A stretch of 64,000 bases of DNA from Allochromatium tepidum (GTDB lineage: Bacteria; Pseudomonadota; Gammaproteobacteria; Chromatiales; Chromatiaceae): assembly GCF_018409545.1 (NCBI RefSeq), contig NZ_AP024564.1, positions 1 to 64,000 of the forward strand. Reading direction: 5' to 3'. Below are positions 1-8,402 of this stretch, one piece after another; position 1 is the first letter of the stretch, and each line of letters starts with the position of its first letter. Under the pieces are notes generated by a model that was not told the origin of the DNA, ran no database searches, and saw only the letters and a list, made by a program, of their open reading frames with translations. Both the position numbers and the translations under genes were made by a program.

Positions 1-656
1 AATTCGGCTGAATCCATTCCCGGCAAAAAAAAGACGATGGGTCGATAGGCGACCGCTGGAATCGTCTTTCCTTCCTTCCACAGTCCGGCCTCCAGCATGA
101 GATCCAGTCCCACGGTGTCTTCGAGAAACAACCGCGCCTGGAAAGGATCAGCCGGCAGAAAGCCGAGCATCTTCTGGGCTTGAGCCTTGGCGATAAGGTG
201 CCCTGGGATTCCCCGGACCTTGGTCATATAGGCGATGACCTCCGGATCCGGGGCCAGCTTGCCCACGCCGTCGCGCAGACGCTCAAGTGCTGTGTTGAGC
301 GCTGCTTGGCGCGCCTGGTTCGCGGATGGATCCGTCGCGGGTCGACGACGCACGACGGGTGTGGCGGCCGAAACCCACTGCTCACCAGCCAAGCGCTTGA
401 GCGCATCCCGATGCGGCATGCACCAGAGGGCCGCGGCGGCATCAATGACGTCCCCTCCCCTTCCACAAGAGAAACAACGCCATTTTTGGTCTCCTCTGTA
501 GAGACCGAGCTTGTTGCTGTCCATCCGGCCTGCGCCGCAGCATGGACAGAAATCCGAACGCAGAAATCCGCCTACTTTGCGGAACTGCGCTCCGTGTTCC
601 TCCAAAAAGACTTGCAGAGAAACGGAGGATTTGACGTTTTCAATCAGGTAATTCAT
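1..656 (-). CDS. CHC2 zinc-finger primase-like protein (3' part outside window)
   Basis: Reading the minus strand from the ATG at 656 gives an uninterrupted 218-codon frame that leaves the window at position 1. A zinc ribbon typical of the DnaG/phage primase N-terminus is visible: C37-x2-C40, then C61-x2-C64 followed by a Gly-Arg-Gly-Gly-Asp motif, as in CHC2 domains that bind the DNA template. The catalytic TOPRIM part would lie outside the window. A good Shine-Dalgarno (AAGGAGT) precedes the ATG inside a structured leader shared with other genes of this plasmid. It probably primes plasmid DNA synthesis during replication or after transfer. Confidence 0.8.
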   Translation of the reverse strand, partial: MNYLIENVKSSVSLQVFLEEHGAQFRKVGGFLRSDFCPCCGAGRMDSNKLGLYRGDQKWRCFSCGRGGDVIDAAAALWCMPHRDALKRLAGEQWVSAATPVVRRRPATDPSANQARQAALNTALERLRDGVGKLAPDPEVIAYMTKVRGIPGHLIAKAQAQKMLGFLPADPFQARLFLEDTVGLDLMLEAGLWKEGKTIPAVAYRPIVFFLPGMDSAE

Positions 657-722
657 GGACGACTCCTTCAAATGGCCCGGCGGAATGGCGGGCTTCAGGA
701 GGAGTTGCGAGGCAGGAAAAGG
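657..722 (-). promoter_or_regulatory. Structured 5' leader of the primase gene (leader family member)
   Basis: The minus-strand RNA carries the box CTCGCAACTCCT, then a hairpin with arms GCCCGCC/GCCGGGC and loop ATTCC, then the Shine-Dalgarno AGGAGT. ACTCCT (705-700) is perfectly complementary to AGGAGT (667-662), so the ribosome-binding site can be closed by a long-range stem. The same layout occurs before seven other genes in the window. Confidence 0.6.
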
Positions 723-742
723 CGGGGGTGCGGCGTTGTGGC

Positions 743-780
743 AGACAAAAGAAAACCCACCAAACCATAGGCTTGGTGGG
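743..780 (-). terminator. Rho-independent terminator
   Basis: Arms CCCACCAA (756-763) and TTGGTGGG (773-780) form an 8-bp stem. On the minus strand the hairpin is followed by a T-rich run, so it terminates a transcript arriving from the IS-damaged region to the right, just before the primase leader. Confidence 0.7.
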
Positions 781-805
781 TTTGTGTTCGCTAGAATGGG
801 ATGTC

Positions 806-1358
806 TTGACATCCTCCCCGCCCTAAAGGACGGGGATTCCCAGGGTACGGCTCCCCGGCCGGGCGGTCCTCGCGAACCGCCTTTCCTGCTTCAATGCGGG
901 ATGACGCGTAGACCGGCTCAACCACCGCCGTTCCGCCGTCAGTGCCCGCTCCACAGGCTTTACGTCCCGGACGTCCTCCGGTAGTCCCAACTCACTCATG
1001 CACCCGTAGGGCGTCCGCGCCCTGGAGGATGGCCTGGCCTGCCGCCAGGATGTTGCGCGCCGCATTCAGATCGCGGTCATGGCGCGTGCCGCACGCCGAA
1101 CAGGTCCAGTGGCGGTCGCTCAGGCGCAGCGCCCGATGCAGGTGTCCGCAGCGGCAACAGCGCTGACTGCCGCAGCGCCTGTTGTAGGATGACGCTGGAG
1201 ACCTCGGCGAGCCAGGCGGTGTCCGGGGCTTGCTTCAGGACTTTCAGTTGCCCGGCGAGGTCTTTGTAGTAGAGGCGCCGGCCGTGCTGATAGAAGGCGT
1301 CGGTGCGCTGCTGAAGACCCCAGTTATAGATCCAACGCGCGCAGCCAAACGAGCGGGC
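806..1358 (-). pseudogene. tnpB: Internally deleted tnpB with right end of an IS200/IS605 (IS1341-type) element
   Basis: This stretch matches the intact tnpB at 61792-63027 on the opposite strand. The right-end hairpin ending GATGTCAA lies at 806-835. The C-terminal zinc-ribbon coding part ends at the stop at 992-994. An N-terminal part joins it at about 1165, where the middle of the gene is missing. The upstream end breaks off at 1358, inside the N-terminal coding region, so the left end is absent. It cannot encode an active nuclease, but the 3' guide-RNA scaffold is almost complete. Confidence 0.85.
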
Positions 1359-1407
1359 TCGAGATCGAACCGGTCAGCGAGATCCAAAATCAGACTCGCT
1401 TTTGGTT

Positions 1408-1440
1408 GCAAAAGAAACCCCACCAGCAAGGCTGATGGGG
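1408..1440 (-). terminator. Rho-independent terminator of the annealing-protein gene
   Basis: CCCCACCAGC and GCTGATGGGG form a stem around AAG. On the minus strand it is followed by TTTCTTTT, directly downstream of the stop codon at 1451. The same CCCCA...CTT...TGGGG style recurs after several leader-controlled genes. Confidence 0.8.
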
Positions 1441-1450
1441 CGTGTTTTTG

Positions 1451-2581
1451 CTAGGCGGCCAACTTTTCCAGTTCGGCCTCCCGGTCCTTGATGGCACAGA
1501 GGTAAATCTCAAGTGCTCTGGTTCCGGCGAACTGCTTCGACAGCCGCGTCCGAGCCATCGCGGCGCTCTCCATACTGGAGATGCGCTCAATGCGTTTTAG
1601 GAGCTTTTCGTGATCGTCCTGTGACGGCTCCGATACGGACGGAGACGGAATATCCTCCGCGGTCTCCCTGTGGGCCGAGACATCGGGCGATGACCCATCG
1701 GCCTCAGAGACGTCCTCCGGTGTCCGGCGCCCCATCGGCTCGCGATGGAGATTGTCCAGATCCTCGCGGGCATAGACTGCTATACCGTATCCGGTCAGCA
1801 CCGCAATTCCACGGGTCAGGCAGCGCATAACCGCCCGGTTCCAGTCGTGAGTCGACGGCGACACCAGCGGTTGGTGATCCATCTTCTTGCGACCATTCTT
1901 GGTCTGAACCTCCTGGACACCCATGATGGGCAGCCACTCGGTATGGCTGTCACCCTTGTAGTGCAGATTGACGGCGACCATCCAGCCGCCCCGAACCCGT
2001 CGTGCCGGGATGTAGGACATCTCCCCCGTTTCAGGGTCGACATCCTCGAACATCTCGACCTCGAACCGGAAGTTCGGGTCGGTCAGCTTCGCGGCGGTGT
2101 AAGCCGACGCCCAGTCGACGTAAGCCGCCCCAAGCTTGTCCCCGGTTGGTGCAGGGATCTGGTCGAGATTGCTTTGAGGTGTGATCCCAAGTTCCTTGAG
2201 GAACCCGACCACGTTGTCCCCGTGCCCCGCATAGAGGCACATACCGACCCCATGGATCAGGGCGACTGCCTTGGCTCGACACCGGGATTGCGCGTCTCCG
2301 ATGTCGCGAGCGGTTGCCCGCTCGGCGGCTAACGCCAAGTTGGACGGTGTCAGGACAGGCAGCCACACGCGCTGCCTGCACTCCCCGACCTGCCCTTCCA
2401 CAGCGACCACCAGGCCGCCGAAGAACTCGAGGTAGGGATTCCCCTCGAACTGGACGACCGAGAGCAGAGGGCGCCCGGCCAGCGCGATGGCCGTTGGCCA
2501 TGGCAGGTATTTCAGCCCGTTGGCCTCGCTAACGAGGCCCTTGACGGGTGTCTTTACGCCTTCGACGAAGTTTTTTGCCAT
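1451..2581 (-). CDS. Putative single-strand annealing protein (DUF1071/Sak-like)
   Basis: A 376-residue protein. The order of motifs in the first 200 residues (a YLPWPTAIALAG segment, then ARDIGDAQSRCRAKAVAL before GVGMCLY) resembles the DUF1071/Sak family of recombination-mediator proteins that anneal ssDNA. The C-terminal 120 residues are polar and probably flexible. I place the start at the ATG at 2581 because AGGAG lies eight bases upstream; an in-frame start at 2650 would put the whole leader inside the gene. It has its own terminator and a leader hairpin. Together with the primase and the VWA/AAA/DUF3150 genes it fits an ssDNA-processing module. Family assignment is from memory of motifs, not a search. 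Confidence 0.6.
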   Translation of the reverse strand: MAKNFVEGVKTPVKGLVSEANGLKYLPWPTAIALAGRPLLSVVQFEGNPYLEFFGGLVVAVEGQVGECRQRVWLPVLTPSNLALAAERATARDIGDAQSRCRAKAVALIHGVGMCLYAGHGDNVVGFLKELGITPQSNLDQIPAPTGDKLGAAYVDWASAYTAAKLTDPNFRFEVEMFEDVDPETGEMSYIPARRVRGGWMVAVNLHYKGDSHTEWLPIMGVQEVQTKNGRKKMDHQPLVSPSTHDWNRAVMRCLTRGIAVLTGYGIAVYAREDLDNLHREPMGRRTPEDVSEADGSSPDVSAHRETAEDIPSPSVSEPSQDDHEKLLKRIERISSMESAAMARTRLSKQFAGTRALEIYLCAIKDREAELEKLAA

Positions 2582-2640
2582 GTCGGCTCTCCTGTTTGTG
2601 TCCCCGGCGACAGGCCGGGGCTTCTTCACAACGCCCAGTG
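2582..2640 (-). promoter_or_regulatory. Structured 5' leader, divergent member
   Basis: The minus-strand RNA has a strong hairpin CCCCGGC-CTGTC-GCCGGGG just upstream of AGGAG. Outside it, TTGTG and CACAA can pair. The 5-nt CTGTC loop is the same as in the leader at 42.7 kb. The anti-Shine-Dalgarno box of the other members is not obvious here. Confidence 0.4.
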
Positions 2641-2736
2641 TTCGCGACACATGGGCTCCATGTGGAATTGCCTGACAAACAAGGGCGCGAGGGGGAAGCG
2701 CAGCCGGGCCGCCCAGATCCGTTGCCGAACTTGCTT

Positions 2737-2747
2737 GTACAATGTAA
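2737..2747. promoter_or_regulatory. GTACAATGTAA operator-like site
   Basis: This near-palindrome lies immediately before the start codon of the TraD-like gene. The same core GTACAATGT occurs at 15407-15417 over a promoter and, inverted, at 21062-21070 upstream of parM, which suggests a shared plasmid repressor. Confidence 0.4.
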
Positions 2748-2748
2748 A

Positions 2749-4548
2749 ATGTTTGTATCGCATTTTTACCCCAAAAAACGCATGGTCAACGCACGAAAAT
2801 TTGGCGGGACACTCGACACCATCGCCCTGACAGGAGTCGGACTGACCGTTCTGGGGTCGAGTCCGCTACTGGCTAATTGGTTGCCACCGCTGGTCGTAAC
2901 TGGCGGTGCTGTGGTCGGAGGAGGATGGCTGGGGCTGCGCGCCTTGGATGCCTTGTTCAAACGTCCAATGCTTAAGGGATGGAAAGGCGCAACAATTTCG
3001 GATGCCCCAGTGGTGGAAGCCAAGCTGGGACGCCAGATCAAAGATGCGCTGTTGTTGGGCTATGCGGGGGATACTGGTGATCCAATCTGGATCAACAACG
3101 AAGACGCCATGCGTCACCTATACATACGCGGACAATCCGGCGTAGGTAAGACGGTGGCCGCCAGCTTGATGATGTTTCAGCAGATTCAGCGCGGAGGCGG
3201 TTTGCTGTTCATGGATGGCAAGATCGACGCTGATAACCTTGAGACGCTATATCAAATGGCCTCCTGGTGTGGACGCGAACATGATCTGGAGGTCATCAAT
3301 GCTGGCGATCCGTCCAAGAGCAACACCTACAACCCGATCCTCTTCGGCGACCCGGACGAGGTATCAGCGCGCATCATCGGTCTGATACCCTCAACGGAAT
3401 CCAATGCAGGAGCCGACTACTACAAACAGTCGGGCAATCAGGGCATCACGACCCTGGTGGCTGCATTACAGGCGGCGCAATTAGCGTACAACTTTATCGA
3501 TCTCACGATCTTGCTGATGTCGCCGAAGGCGCTCAACTACTTAGAAAGTCAGGTGGTAAGCCAAGTTTCAGACCGGCATCCGGCGGCCCGGGCGCTCAAG
3601 ATCTTTCTCGATCAGTACCGTATGGGGAAGGAGGGCGTCATCGACATGAAGAAACTCAAGGAGGTCTTTGGAGGACTGGGCGGTCGCCTCTACAGTTTCG
3701 GCACCGGGAAGTTCGGCGAGGTTATGAACACCTACTCCCCCGAAGTCCAGCTGCACCGATCCATACGCGAAAACAAAATAACCTACATTGCCTTGCCGAC
3801 GATGGGTAAGGATGTGGCAGCGAACAATTTCGGCAAGATGGCCGTCGGCGATTTCCGAACCGCTGTCTCCTGGATTCAGCTGTTGGAGGTCAAAGATCGC
3901 CCCTCCCCACCCTATATGGGCTTTTTTGACGAGGCCGGATCTTACGTTTCAGCGACCTGGAGTCGCTTGTTTGAACAAGCACGGTCAGCACATATCATGC
4001 TGATGCCGGCGGTGCAAACCGATGCCAACTTTGCCGCCGTCTCTGACGAACTCGCCGAAATGATCGAGGGTAATACCTGGGTCAAGGCCTACTTCAAGCT
4101 CGGTTCGCAGGGCACGGCCGAGAGTGCCGCCGAGTTCATTGGGAAGGTCAAGCGCGTCGCGCGGTCGCTTTCTGTCAGCGACAGTCGCTCGGAAACCAGC
4201 ACGCTCGTTCAGCCCTCCCCGGCACAATCTTCCGGTGATTCCAATGGTTTTTCCTACACCGAGCGCGAGGAAGAGCAGTATCGAGTCGCGCCGGATGATC
4301 TCAAGGCGTTGGGCAAAGGTGAGGCTATTATTCTTTACGGAGGCGACCGAGTTTATTCGGTCAAGATTCCGCGTTTAACCTTTGATCGTGCATTCATAGA
4401 TCGCGTTGGATCAGCGCGCATCAACCATCCGCGCCCAAGCCACAGTCCCAGCGGCGCATACAAACGGGGCATTAACTTGTTTGAGCAGATCGACAGATTT
4501 CTATCTTCGACCGAGCGCGAACAAATTGATCGCGAGGCGCGAAACTGA
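2749..4548 (+). CDS. TraD/VirD4-like type IV coupling ATPase
   Basis: A 599-residue protein. Hydrophobic segments near residues 20-60 look like an N-terminal membrane anchor. A Walker A motif GQSGVGKT lies at about residues 128-135 and a Walker B motif GFFDEAG near 390-396. The surrounding blocks match TraD/TraG hexameric ATPases, which feed the relaxosome-DNA complex into the conjugation pore. The start at 2749 keeps the charged residues before the anchor; no convincing Shine-Dalgarno is present, and 2782 is an alternative. The stop TGA overlaps the next start (TGATG), so it heads a coupled operon. No relaxase or mating-pore gene is in the window. Confidence 0.8.
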   Translation: MFVSHFYPKKRMVNARKFGGTLDTIALTGVGLTVLGSSPLLANWLPPLVVTGGAVVGGGWLGLRALDALFKRPMLKGWKGATISDAPVVEAKLGRQIKDALLLGYAGDTGDPIWINNEDAMRHLYIRGQSGVGKTVAASLMMFQQIQRGGGLLFMDGKIDADNLETLYQMASWCGREHDLEVINAGDPSKSNTYNPILFGDPDEVSARIIGLIPSTESNAGADYYKQSGNQGITTLVAALQAAQLAYNFIDLTILLMSPKALNYLESQVVSQVSDRHPAARALKIFLDQYRMGKEGVIDMKKLKEVFGGLGGRLYSFGTGKFGEVMNTYSPEVQLHRSIRENKITYIALPTMGKDVAANNFGKMAVGDFRTAVSWIQLLEVKDRPSPPYMGFFDEAGSYVSATWSRLFEQARSAHIMLMPAVQTDANFAAVSDELAEMIEGNTWVKAYFKLGSQGTAESAAEFIGKVKRVARSLSVSDSRSETSTLVQPSPAQSSGDSNGFSYTEREEEQYRVAPDDLKALGKGEAIILYGGDRVYSVKIPRLTFDRAFIDRVGSARINHPRPSHSPSGAYKRGINLFEQIDRFLSSTEREQIDREARN

Positions 4549-5420
4549 TGATGGCAGAATCAACAAACCATCGGGATCGCCATGGATTTTTTGACTCAAA
4601 TTTCGAACTGGATGAATCAGATCCATCTCTTATGGATTGGGATTGGCACGCTCCTGGCGATGTGGATTTTCCCGCCACTGAGATGGATTCTGGAGAAAAT
4701 CCTGTCGCCGAGTGGCACATGGATTCTGCGGATTATTTTCCAGTGGTTGATCTGGGCGATGAAGAAACTTATTCGTGCCCACCTGATCTATTTTCGGAAT
4801 CTTTTGTTGCCGCGATCAAAAATATACCCGACCCTCGAAAAGAGCGAGCGAAGGAATTAAAACAAGCCAAGCTGGCCGTTGTAAGTTATCAGGATTACGA
4901 CGACCCATTGCAGCAAAAACTCGTTCGCTTGATGAATCTGCGTGCACAGGCTATCCTCAACAACAAACCCGGCGCTCCGAATTTTTTACGCTGGTTCTTT
5001 TGCATGGAAAAAGATGATTACGGTCTGGATTTCGAGGTATGCGCGATCGGCCTGGGCGCAGACCCGAGCAGCGTGCGTCTGCGCTTTCAAAGTTATATGT
5101 ATTTGCGCTGGATCGTGTTGAATTCACCGATCGGATTTCTGGTTGCTCCTCCGCCAGAGGAGATGCTGAGTCAGTCGACATATTATGGAGGACAGGTTGG
5201 AGCAATCATTATGCGCCATACCTGGGAATGGCCGGGAATTCCTCTCCAAAAGCTGGTGGAGGATGTGGCTAAATCGGGCTTTGGTGTCAAGTATATTTAC
5301 AATTCTATTGGGGCGCTTCAGGAAAAAAAATATCTACTCGACTGGAATGATAACTGCTATGCCGTAGGTAGTCGCGGGCGACTGCTCGATCGAAATAATC
5401 CATGGAGATCGCGATTCTGA
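4548..5420 (+). CDS. Hypothetical protein, coupled to the TraD-like gene
   Basis: A 290-residue protein of unknown function that starts in a TGATG overlap with the coupling ATPase gene and ends in a TGATG overlap with the next gene. The first 85 residues are strongly acidic with many Asp, Trp and Pro. The remainder is a compact mixed segment (residues 90-285) without motifs I recognise. The acidic part overlaps a hydrophobic reading frame at 4582-4860. Its place suggests a role in transfer, but that is inference from position only. Confidence 0.65.
   Translation: MMAESTNHRDRHGFFDSNFELDESDPSLMDWDWHAPGDVDFPATEMDSGENPVAEWHMDSADYFPVVDLGDEETYSCPPDLFSESFVAAIKNIPDPRKERAKELKQAKLAVVSYQDYDDPLQQKLVRLMNLRAQAILNNKPGAPNFLRWFFCMEKDDYGLDFEVCAIGLGADPSSVRLRFQSYMYLRWIVLNSPIGFLVAPPPEEMLSQSTYYGGQVGAIIMRHTWEWPGIPLQKLVEDVAKSGFGVKYIYNSIGALQEKKYLLDWNDNCYAVGSRGRLLDRNNPWRSRF
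4582..4860 (+). CDS. Possible overlapping small membrane protein
   Basis: A 92-codon frame lies wholly inside the preceding gene in another phase. It predicts a hydrophobic segment at about residues 17-38, a second amphipathic one at 44-66 rich in Trp and Ile, and a basic tail. The composition and natural-looking codon choice are unusual for a chance overlap. The start ATG has only a weak GGGAT upstream. Either this or the acidic N-terminus of the other frame could be the by-product. Confidence 0.3.
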   Translation: MDFLTQISNWMNQIHLLWIGIGTLLAMWIFPPLRWILEKILSPSGTWILRIIFQWLIWAMKKLIRAHLIYFRNLLLPRSKIYPTLEKSERRN

Positions 5421-5713
5421 TGCTGATTTCACAGGAGATTCGTAGACGGCTCAGAAGTTTTTTGGGCATCAAACCTGAGCTTCTACCGGAAATACACCCC
5501 TGCGGCAACTGTAACAGCTCGAGCAACATCGAAATACTCTATAGTGCGACTGAAGGGACATTCGCCATCACATGCCTCGTCGACGGCTGGATTACAGGAG
5601 AGCATAGCGAGCTTTTCGATGCTATCAAAGAATGGAATCAGCATCACGCGCTTTTTCTTTGTGATGATAGCCAATCCATCCACCCAAAAAAACAAAACGC
5701 GAGATTGAATTGA
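5420..5713 (+). CDS. Small protein resembling Lar-type restriction alleviation proteins
   Basis: A 97-residue product with a CGNC motif followed by a beta-rich stretch and a C-terminal DAIKEWN. This resembles the pattern of Lar-family zinc-ribbon proteins (CxxC...EAIEAWN), although the second Cys pair is missing. Lar-like proteins modulate type I restriction, which would suit a transfer operon. It starts in a TGATG overlap and ends in another. An upstream in-frame ATG at 5402 is less likely given the coupling. The assignment is tentative. Confidence 0.45.
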   Translation: MLISQEIRRRLRSFLGIKPELLPEIHPCGNCNSSSNIEILYSATEGTFAITCLVDGWITGEHSELFDAIKEWNQHHALFLCDDSQSIHPKKQNARLN

Positions 5714-6654
5714 TGTGTCGAGAAAATGACATCATGCGCGATTGGATAGACGGCAAAATCGACTCCAATCAAGCGCTTCTAAAATTAGCTCCGTTGCTTC
5801 AGAGATTGTCACTATGGGCGGCTCGTAAATACAATGTTCCTGGTCATGCAGAGGATATTGAGCAAGAACTGGCATTAGCTCTTCTGGACAAAGCCGCTAA
5901 AAAGTGGAACCCTGTGCTCAGTATTTCAAGCTACATGACAGGTTGGGCATGGCGTATTGCCTCTAGCATATCGCAATCAAAAATGCGCGAAGAAAATCTT
6001 GACGAAATTTATTCAAAAACAGAGTCGGACATTCTGTGCGACCCCACTTTGGAAGCAATCAATGCGATCCAGGATGATCAATCGATATACGCCATGATCG
6101 ATAGAGAGTTCTTGCGGCGCGTCCCAGATGGCTTTTCGATAGATGGACTTGAGCGCGCACTGTCTGAGTTTCCAGATCCCGATCGAAAGCCGACTAGCGA
6201 TCGGATCAAGAAGACTCGTCGCTTGACGCCAAATAAATACTTGCTGAAAATCCGGAACGCTGTCGGGATGACGCGAGCGGATATAGCTGCATCCATGGGA
6301 ATTTCGCTTGGGCGCTACGCGGGTTATGAATCGGGCAAAATTCAATCTGTGCCAGAGGATATCTACGAACGTGCCAATATGGTTTATTCCAATATGGGGC
6401 ATCGTACTCGATTAACGGATGAAATCGCGGATCTTCCGATGAGCGAGATCATCCAAAAATGGTGTCGCATGCTGAATTGCTCGGAAACGAAAACCGCCGA
6501 ACATCTGGGTATTTCAAAGCGCACGCTGCGCCGATGGATCGAAGACGATTACAAACCACGACATAGCATCGTACTTCGGCACCATATCAAAGTAGAATCC
6601 TTATCCCTTCAACTAACCCGGCCTGAAGGCCGGAGCTTGAAAGAGCTAGGTTGA
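5713..6654 (+). CDS. Regulator with sigma-70-like N-terminus and two HTH regions
   Basis: A 313-residue protein starting at the ATG of a TGATG overlap. Residues 20-90 (AEDIEQEL..., then SYMTGWAWRIASSI) recall region 2 of ECF-type sigma factors. Residues about 180-220 form an XRE-type helix-turn-helix (VGMTRADIAASMGIS), and a second HTH-like segment (TKTAEHLGISKRTLRRWI) follows near 260. The second half is homologous to the product of the gene at 7511. The last 15 residues are encoded by an IS605-like hairpin, so the native C-terminus has been replaced. Confidence 0.55.
   Translation: MCRENDIMRDWIDGKIDSNQALLKLAPLLQRLSLWAARKYNVPGHAEDIEQELALALLDKAAKKWNPVLSISSYMTGWAWRIASSISQSKMREENLDEIYSKTESDILCDPTLEAINAIQDDQSIYAMIDREFLRRVPDGFSIDGLERALSEFPDPDRKPTSDRIKKTRRLTPNKYLLKIRNAVGMTRADIAASMGISLGRYAGYESGKIQSVPEDIYERANMVYSNMGHRTRLTDEIADLPMSEIIQKWCRMLNCSETKTAEHLGISKRTLRRWIEDDYKPRHSIVLRHHIKVESLSLQLTRPEGRSLKELG
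6618..6641. repeat. IS605-derived hairpin fused to gene end
   Basis: CCGGCCTGAAGGCCGG followed by AGCTTG matches the hairpin ends seen at 12746-12770 and 32821-32860. It encodes the last residues of the upstream regulator. Confidence 0.5.
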
Positions 6655-6825
6655 TGCTTCAGCCCTTTTAAGGTGCAAAAATACAACATTTATAATCAAT
6701 AAGTTGCAGAGCACGACCTGACTCAGTTAGCGCAATGCGCGCCCTATTGATGCTGTAAGTCGCTGAAAGATTTGCAACTTTTTCGAACACTTTATGAGCA
6801 CCTTAAAAGGGCTGGTTGATGCTTC
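6649..6825. mobile_element. 153-bp MITE-like element with 16-bp perfect inverted ends and 12-bp direct flanks
   Basis: AGCCCTTTTAAGGTGC at 6661-6676 is perfectly inverted at 6798-6813. The flanks carry the direct repeat GGTTGATGCTTC at 6649-6660 and 6814-6825. Inside, AAGTTGCA and TGCAACTT form a nested inverted pair around a GCGCAATGCGC palindrome. There is no coding capacity. The left direct repeat contains the stop codon of the upstream gene. Confidence 0.6.
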
Positions 6826-6901
6826 AAGGAATATCATTCCGATCGATTTATGATGCACTTCGTCATTGGTTCCCGCCTGACATGCAAGAACTCGGCGAGT
6901 G

Positions 6902-7446
6902 ATGATGGTTTCGGAAGCTCAAGTCTCGTCCATGCATCTCTCGCTGGATTACGCCGTCGGCGACTGGTGCCGGCATATCCGTCAGGCATCACCTTGCCGT
7001 GTGATCGATCGCCAAGACGTGTGGGGCGAGGTCGCCTACCGCGTCTGGCTGCCGGCCAAGGACGCGGTGGTGCGCGCCCGTGGGGTGGACCTTGCTGCGC
7101 TGGAGAGCGTGCGCCCGAGCGTCGAGCAGATCCTGCACACCACGGCGGCGGCCAAGTTGTCACCCGGCTGCAGGCGGTGGCCTGGCAGGCACGACATGGC
7201 TCGCAGCAGCGCCTCTACGAGGCGGTGACCGACTATGTGCGCGCCGAGGTGCCCAAAGGCAAGAAGGCCGGTGTGCATGTCGGGCGTGTGGCGGTGCGCC
7301 GAACCGGATCGTTCAACATCCAAACCCAGGGCGGAACCGTCCAGGGGATCTCCTACCGCCATTGCCGTCTCCTTCAGCGTGCCGACGGCTATGGTTATTC
7401 ATTTCAACCCAAACCAAATACGGAGGAAGCGAGACGGGCGGCCTGA
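6902..7446 (+). pseudogene. Frameshifted fragment, possibly from the N-terminus of a helicase-like protein
   Basis: Two adjoining frames make one continuous-looking protein. Frame one (6902 to about 7150) starts MVSEAQ and has a YAVGDW...DVWGEVAYRVWLP segment. Frame two continues from about 7150 with VVTRLQAVAWQARHGSQQRLYEAV. The first part resembles the small beta-barrel at the start of some SNF2/HepA-type helicases, but this is weak. It breaks off at an IS605-type hairpin. It separates two paralogous regulator genes. Confidence 0.45.
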
Positions 7447-7467
7447 CGGCGCTACGCGCCGCGCGCT

Positions 7468-7500
7468 GTCCCTCCCCGTTCTGAAGGACGGGGTTTCTCG
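7468..7500. repeat. IS605-derived hairpin
   Basis: CCCCGTTCTGAAGGACGGGG followed by TTTCTCG. The same GGGGTTTCTCG junction precedes the ATG of the XRE gene at 15714, so a similar element end has landed before both regulator genes. Confidence 0.5.
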
Positions 7501-7510
7501 CGCAAGACTG

Positions 7511-8068
7511 ATGAAGAAACCGCAGGTCGCCAGAAGTCCATTTATACCCTGGAATAGCCCGCCTCTACGTGTCGATGACTCGGTCGATGAAGCTCAAATA
7601 AAGGGCTTTCACTCTACTGCACTAAGAGGTAGCTACAGCACGAAAAATCTGTCTGAAAGAGCATTAGAGCTAGTAAAAATACGAAAAAAATTGGGAATGA
7701 CGCAGGCGGATTTTGCCATGTCTATCGGCCTGGAAAAAGACAAGATCGTCAATATCGAAAACGGAAGAGTCCGGAATATTCCAGATGAAATTTTGGATGA
7801 AGCCCGAAAAGTTATGGAGGGGGCTTATTACGGACGAGTCAAACCGTTAGCCGATCTTCAAAATCTATCTATGCCCGAGATCTTGGATCGCTGGTGGGCT
7901 ATGATGGGCGTCGATAACGATGAGGAAGGGGCGATCCTTCTGGGGGTCTGTGGACTGACCGTCGAGCGTTGGCGGACGCAACCCAGTCGCCCGGCGGCAC
8001 GCGATATCCTGCGCTACGATCTGATCGCGCGCAAGATTGCCGAAAAATTGACATCCTCCCCGCCCTAA
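7511..8068 (+). CDS. XRE-family HTH regulator, C-terminus altered by an IS end
   Basis: A 185-residue protein homologous to the second half of the product of the gene at 5713. It has an XRE helix-turn-helix (LGMTQADFAMSIGLEKDKI) and a second HTH-like region (AILLGVCGLTVERW). It lacks the sigma-like N-terminal domain. The final residues TSSPP are encoded by the right end of a tnpB fragment, so the native end was lost. It looks like a tandem duplicate of the regulator, later broken up by insertions. Confidence 0.6.
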   Translation: MKKPQVARSPFIPWNSPPLRVDDSVDEAQIKGFHSTALRGSYSTKNLSERALELVKIRKKLGMTQADFAMSIGLEKDKIVNIENGRVRNIPDEILDEARKVMEGAYYGRVKPLADLQNLSMPEILDRWWAMMGVDNDEEGAILLGVCGLTVERWRTQPSRPAARDILRYDLIARKIAEKLTSSPP

Positions 8069-8386
8069 AGGACGGGGATTCCCAGGGTACGGCTCCCCGG
8101 CCGGGCGGTCCTCGCGAACCGCCTTTCCTGCTTCAATGCGGGATGACGCGTAGATCGGCTCAACCACCGCCGTTCCGCCGTCAGCGCCCGCTCCACAGGC
8201 TTTACGTCCCGGACGTCCTCCGGTAGTCCCAACTCACTCATGCACCCGCAGGGCGTCCGCGCCCTGGAGGATGGCCTGGCCTGCCGCCAGGATGTTGCGC
8301 GCCGCATTCAGATCGCGGTCATGGCGCGTGCCGCACGCCGAACAGGTCCAGCGGCGGTCGCTCAGGCGCAGCGCCCGATGCAGGTG
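8048..8386 (-). pseudogene. tnpB: 3' fragment of tnpB with right end of IS1341-type element
   Basis: This is nearly identical to the last 340 bp of the intact element at 61687-63213 in reverse orientation: the GATGTCAA end, guide-RNA scaffold region and the codons for the last part of the zinc ribbon. The match stops at CAGGTG (8386), so all of the catalytic part is missing. Confidence 0.85.
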
Positions 8387-8402
8387 GCTTGCATCCCTAG
8401 AA

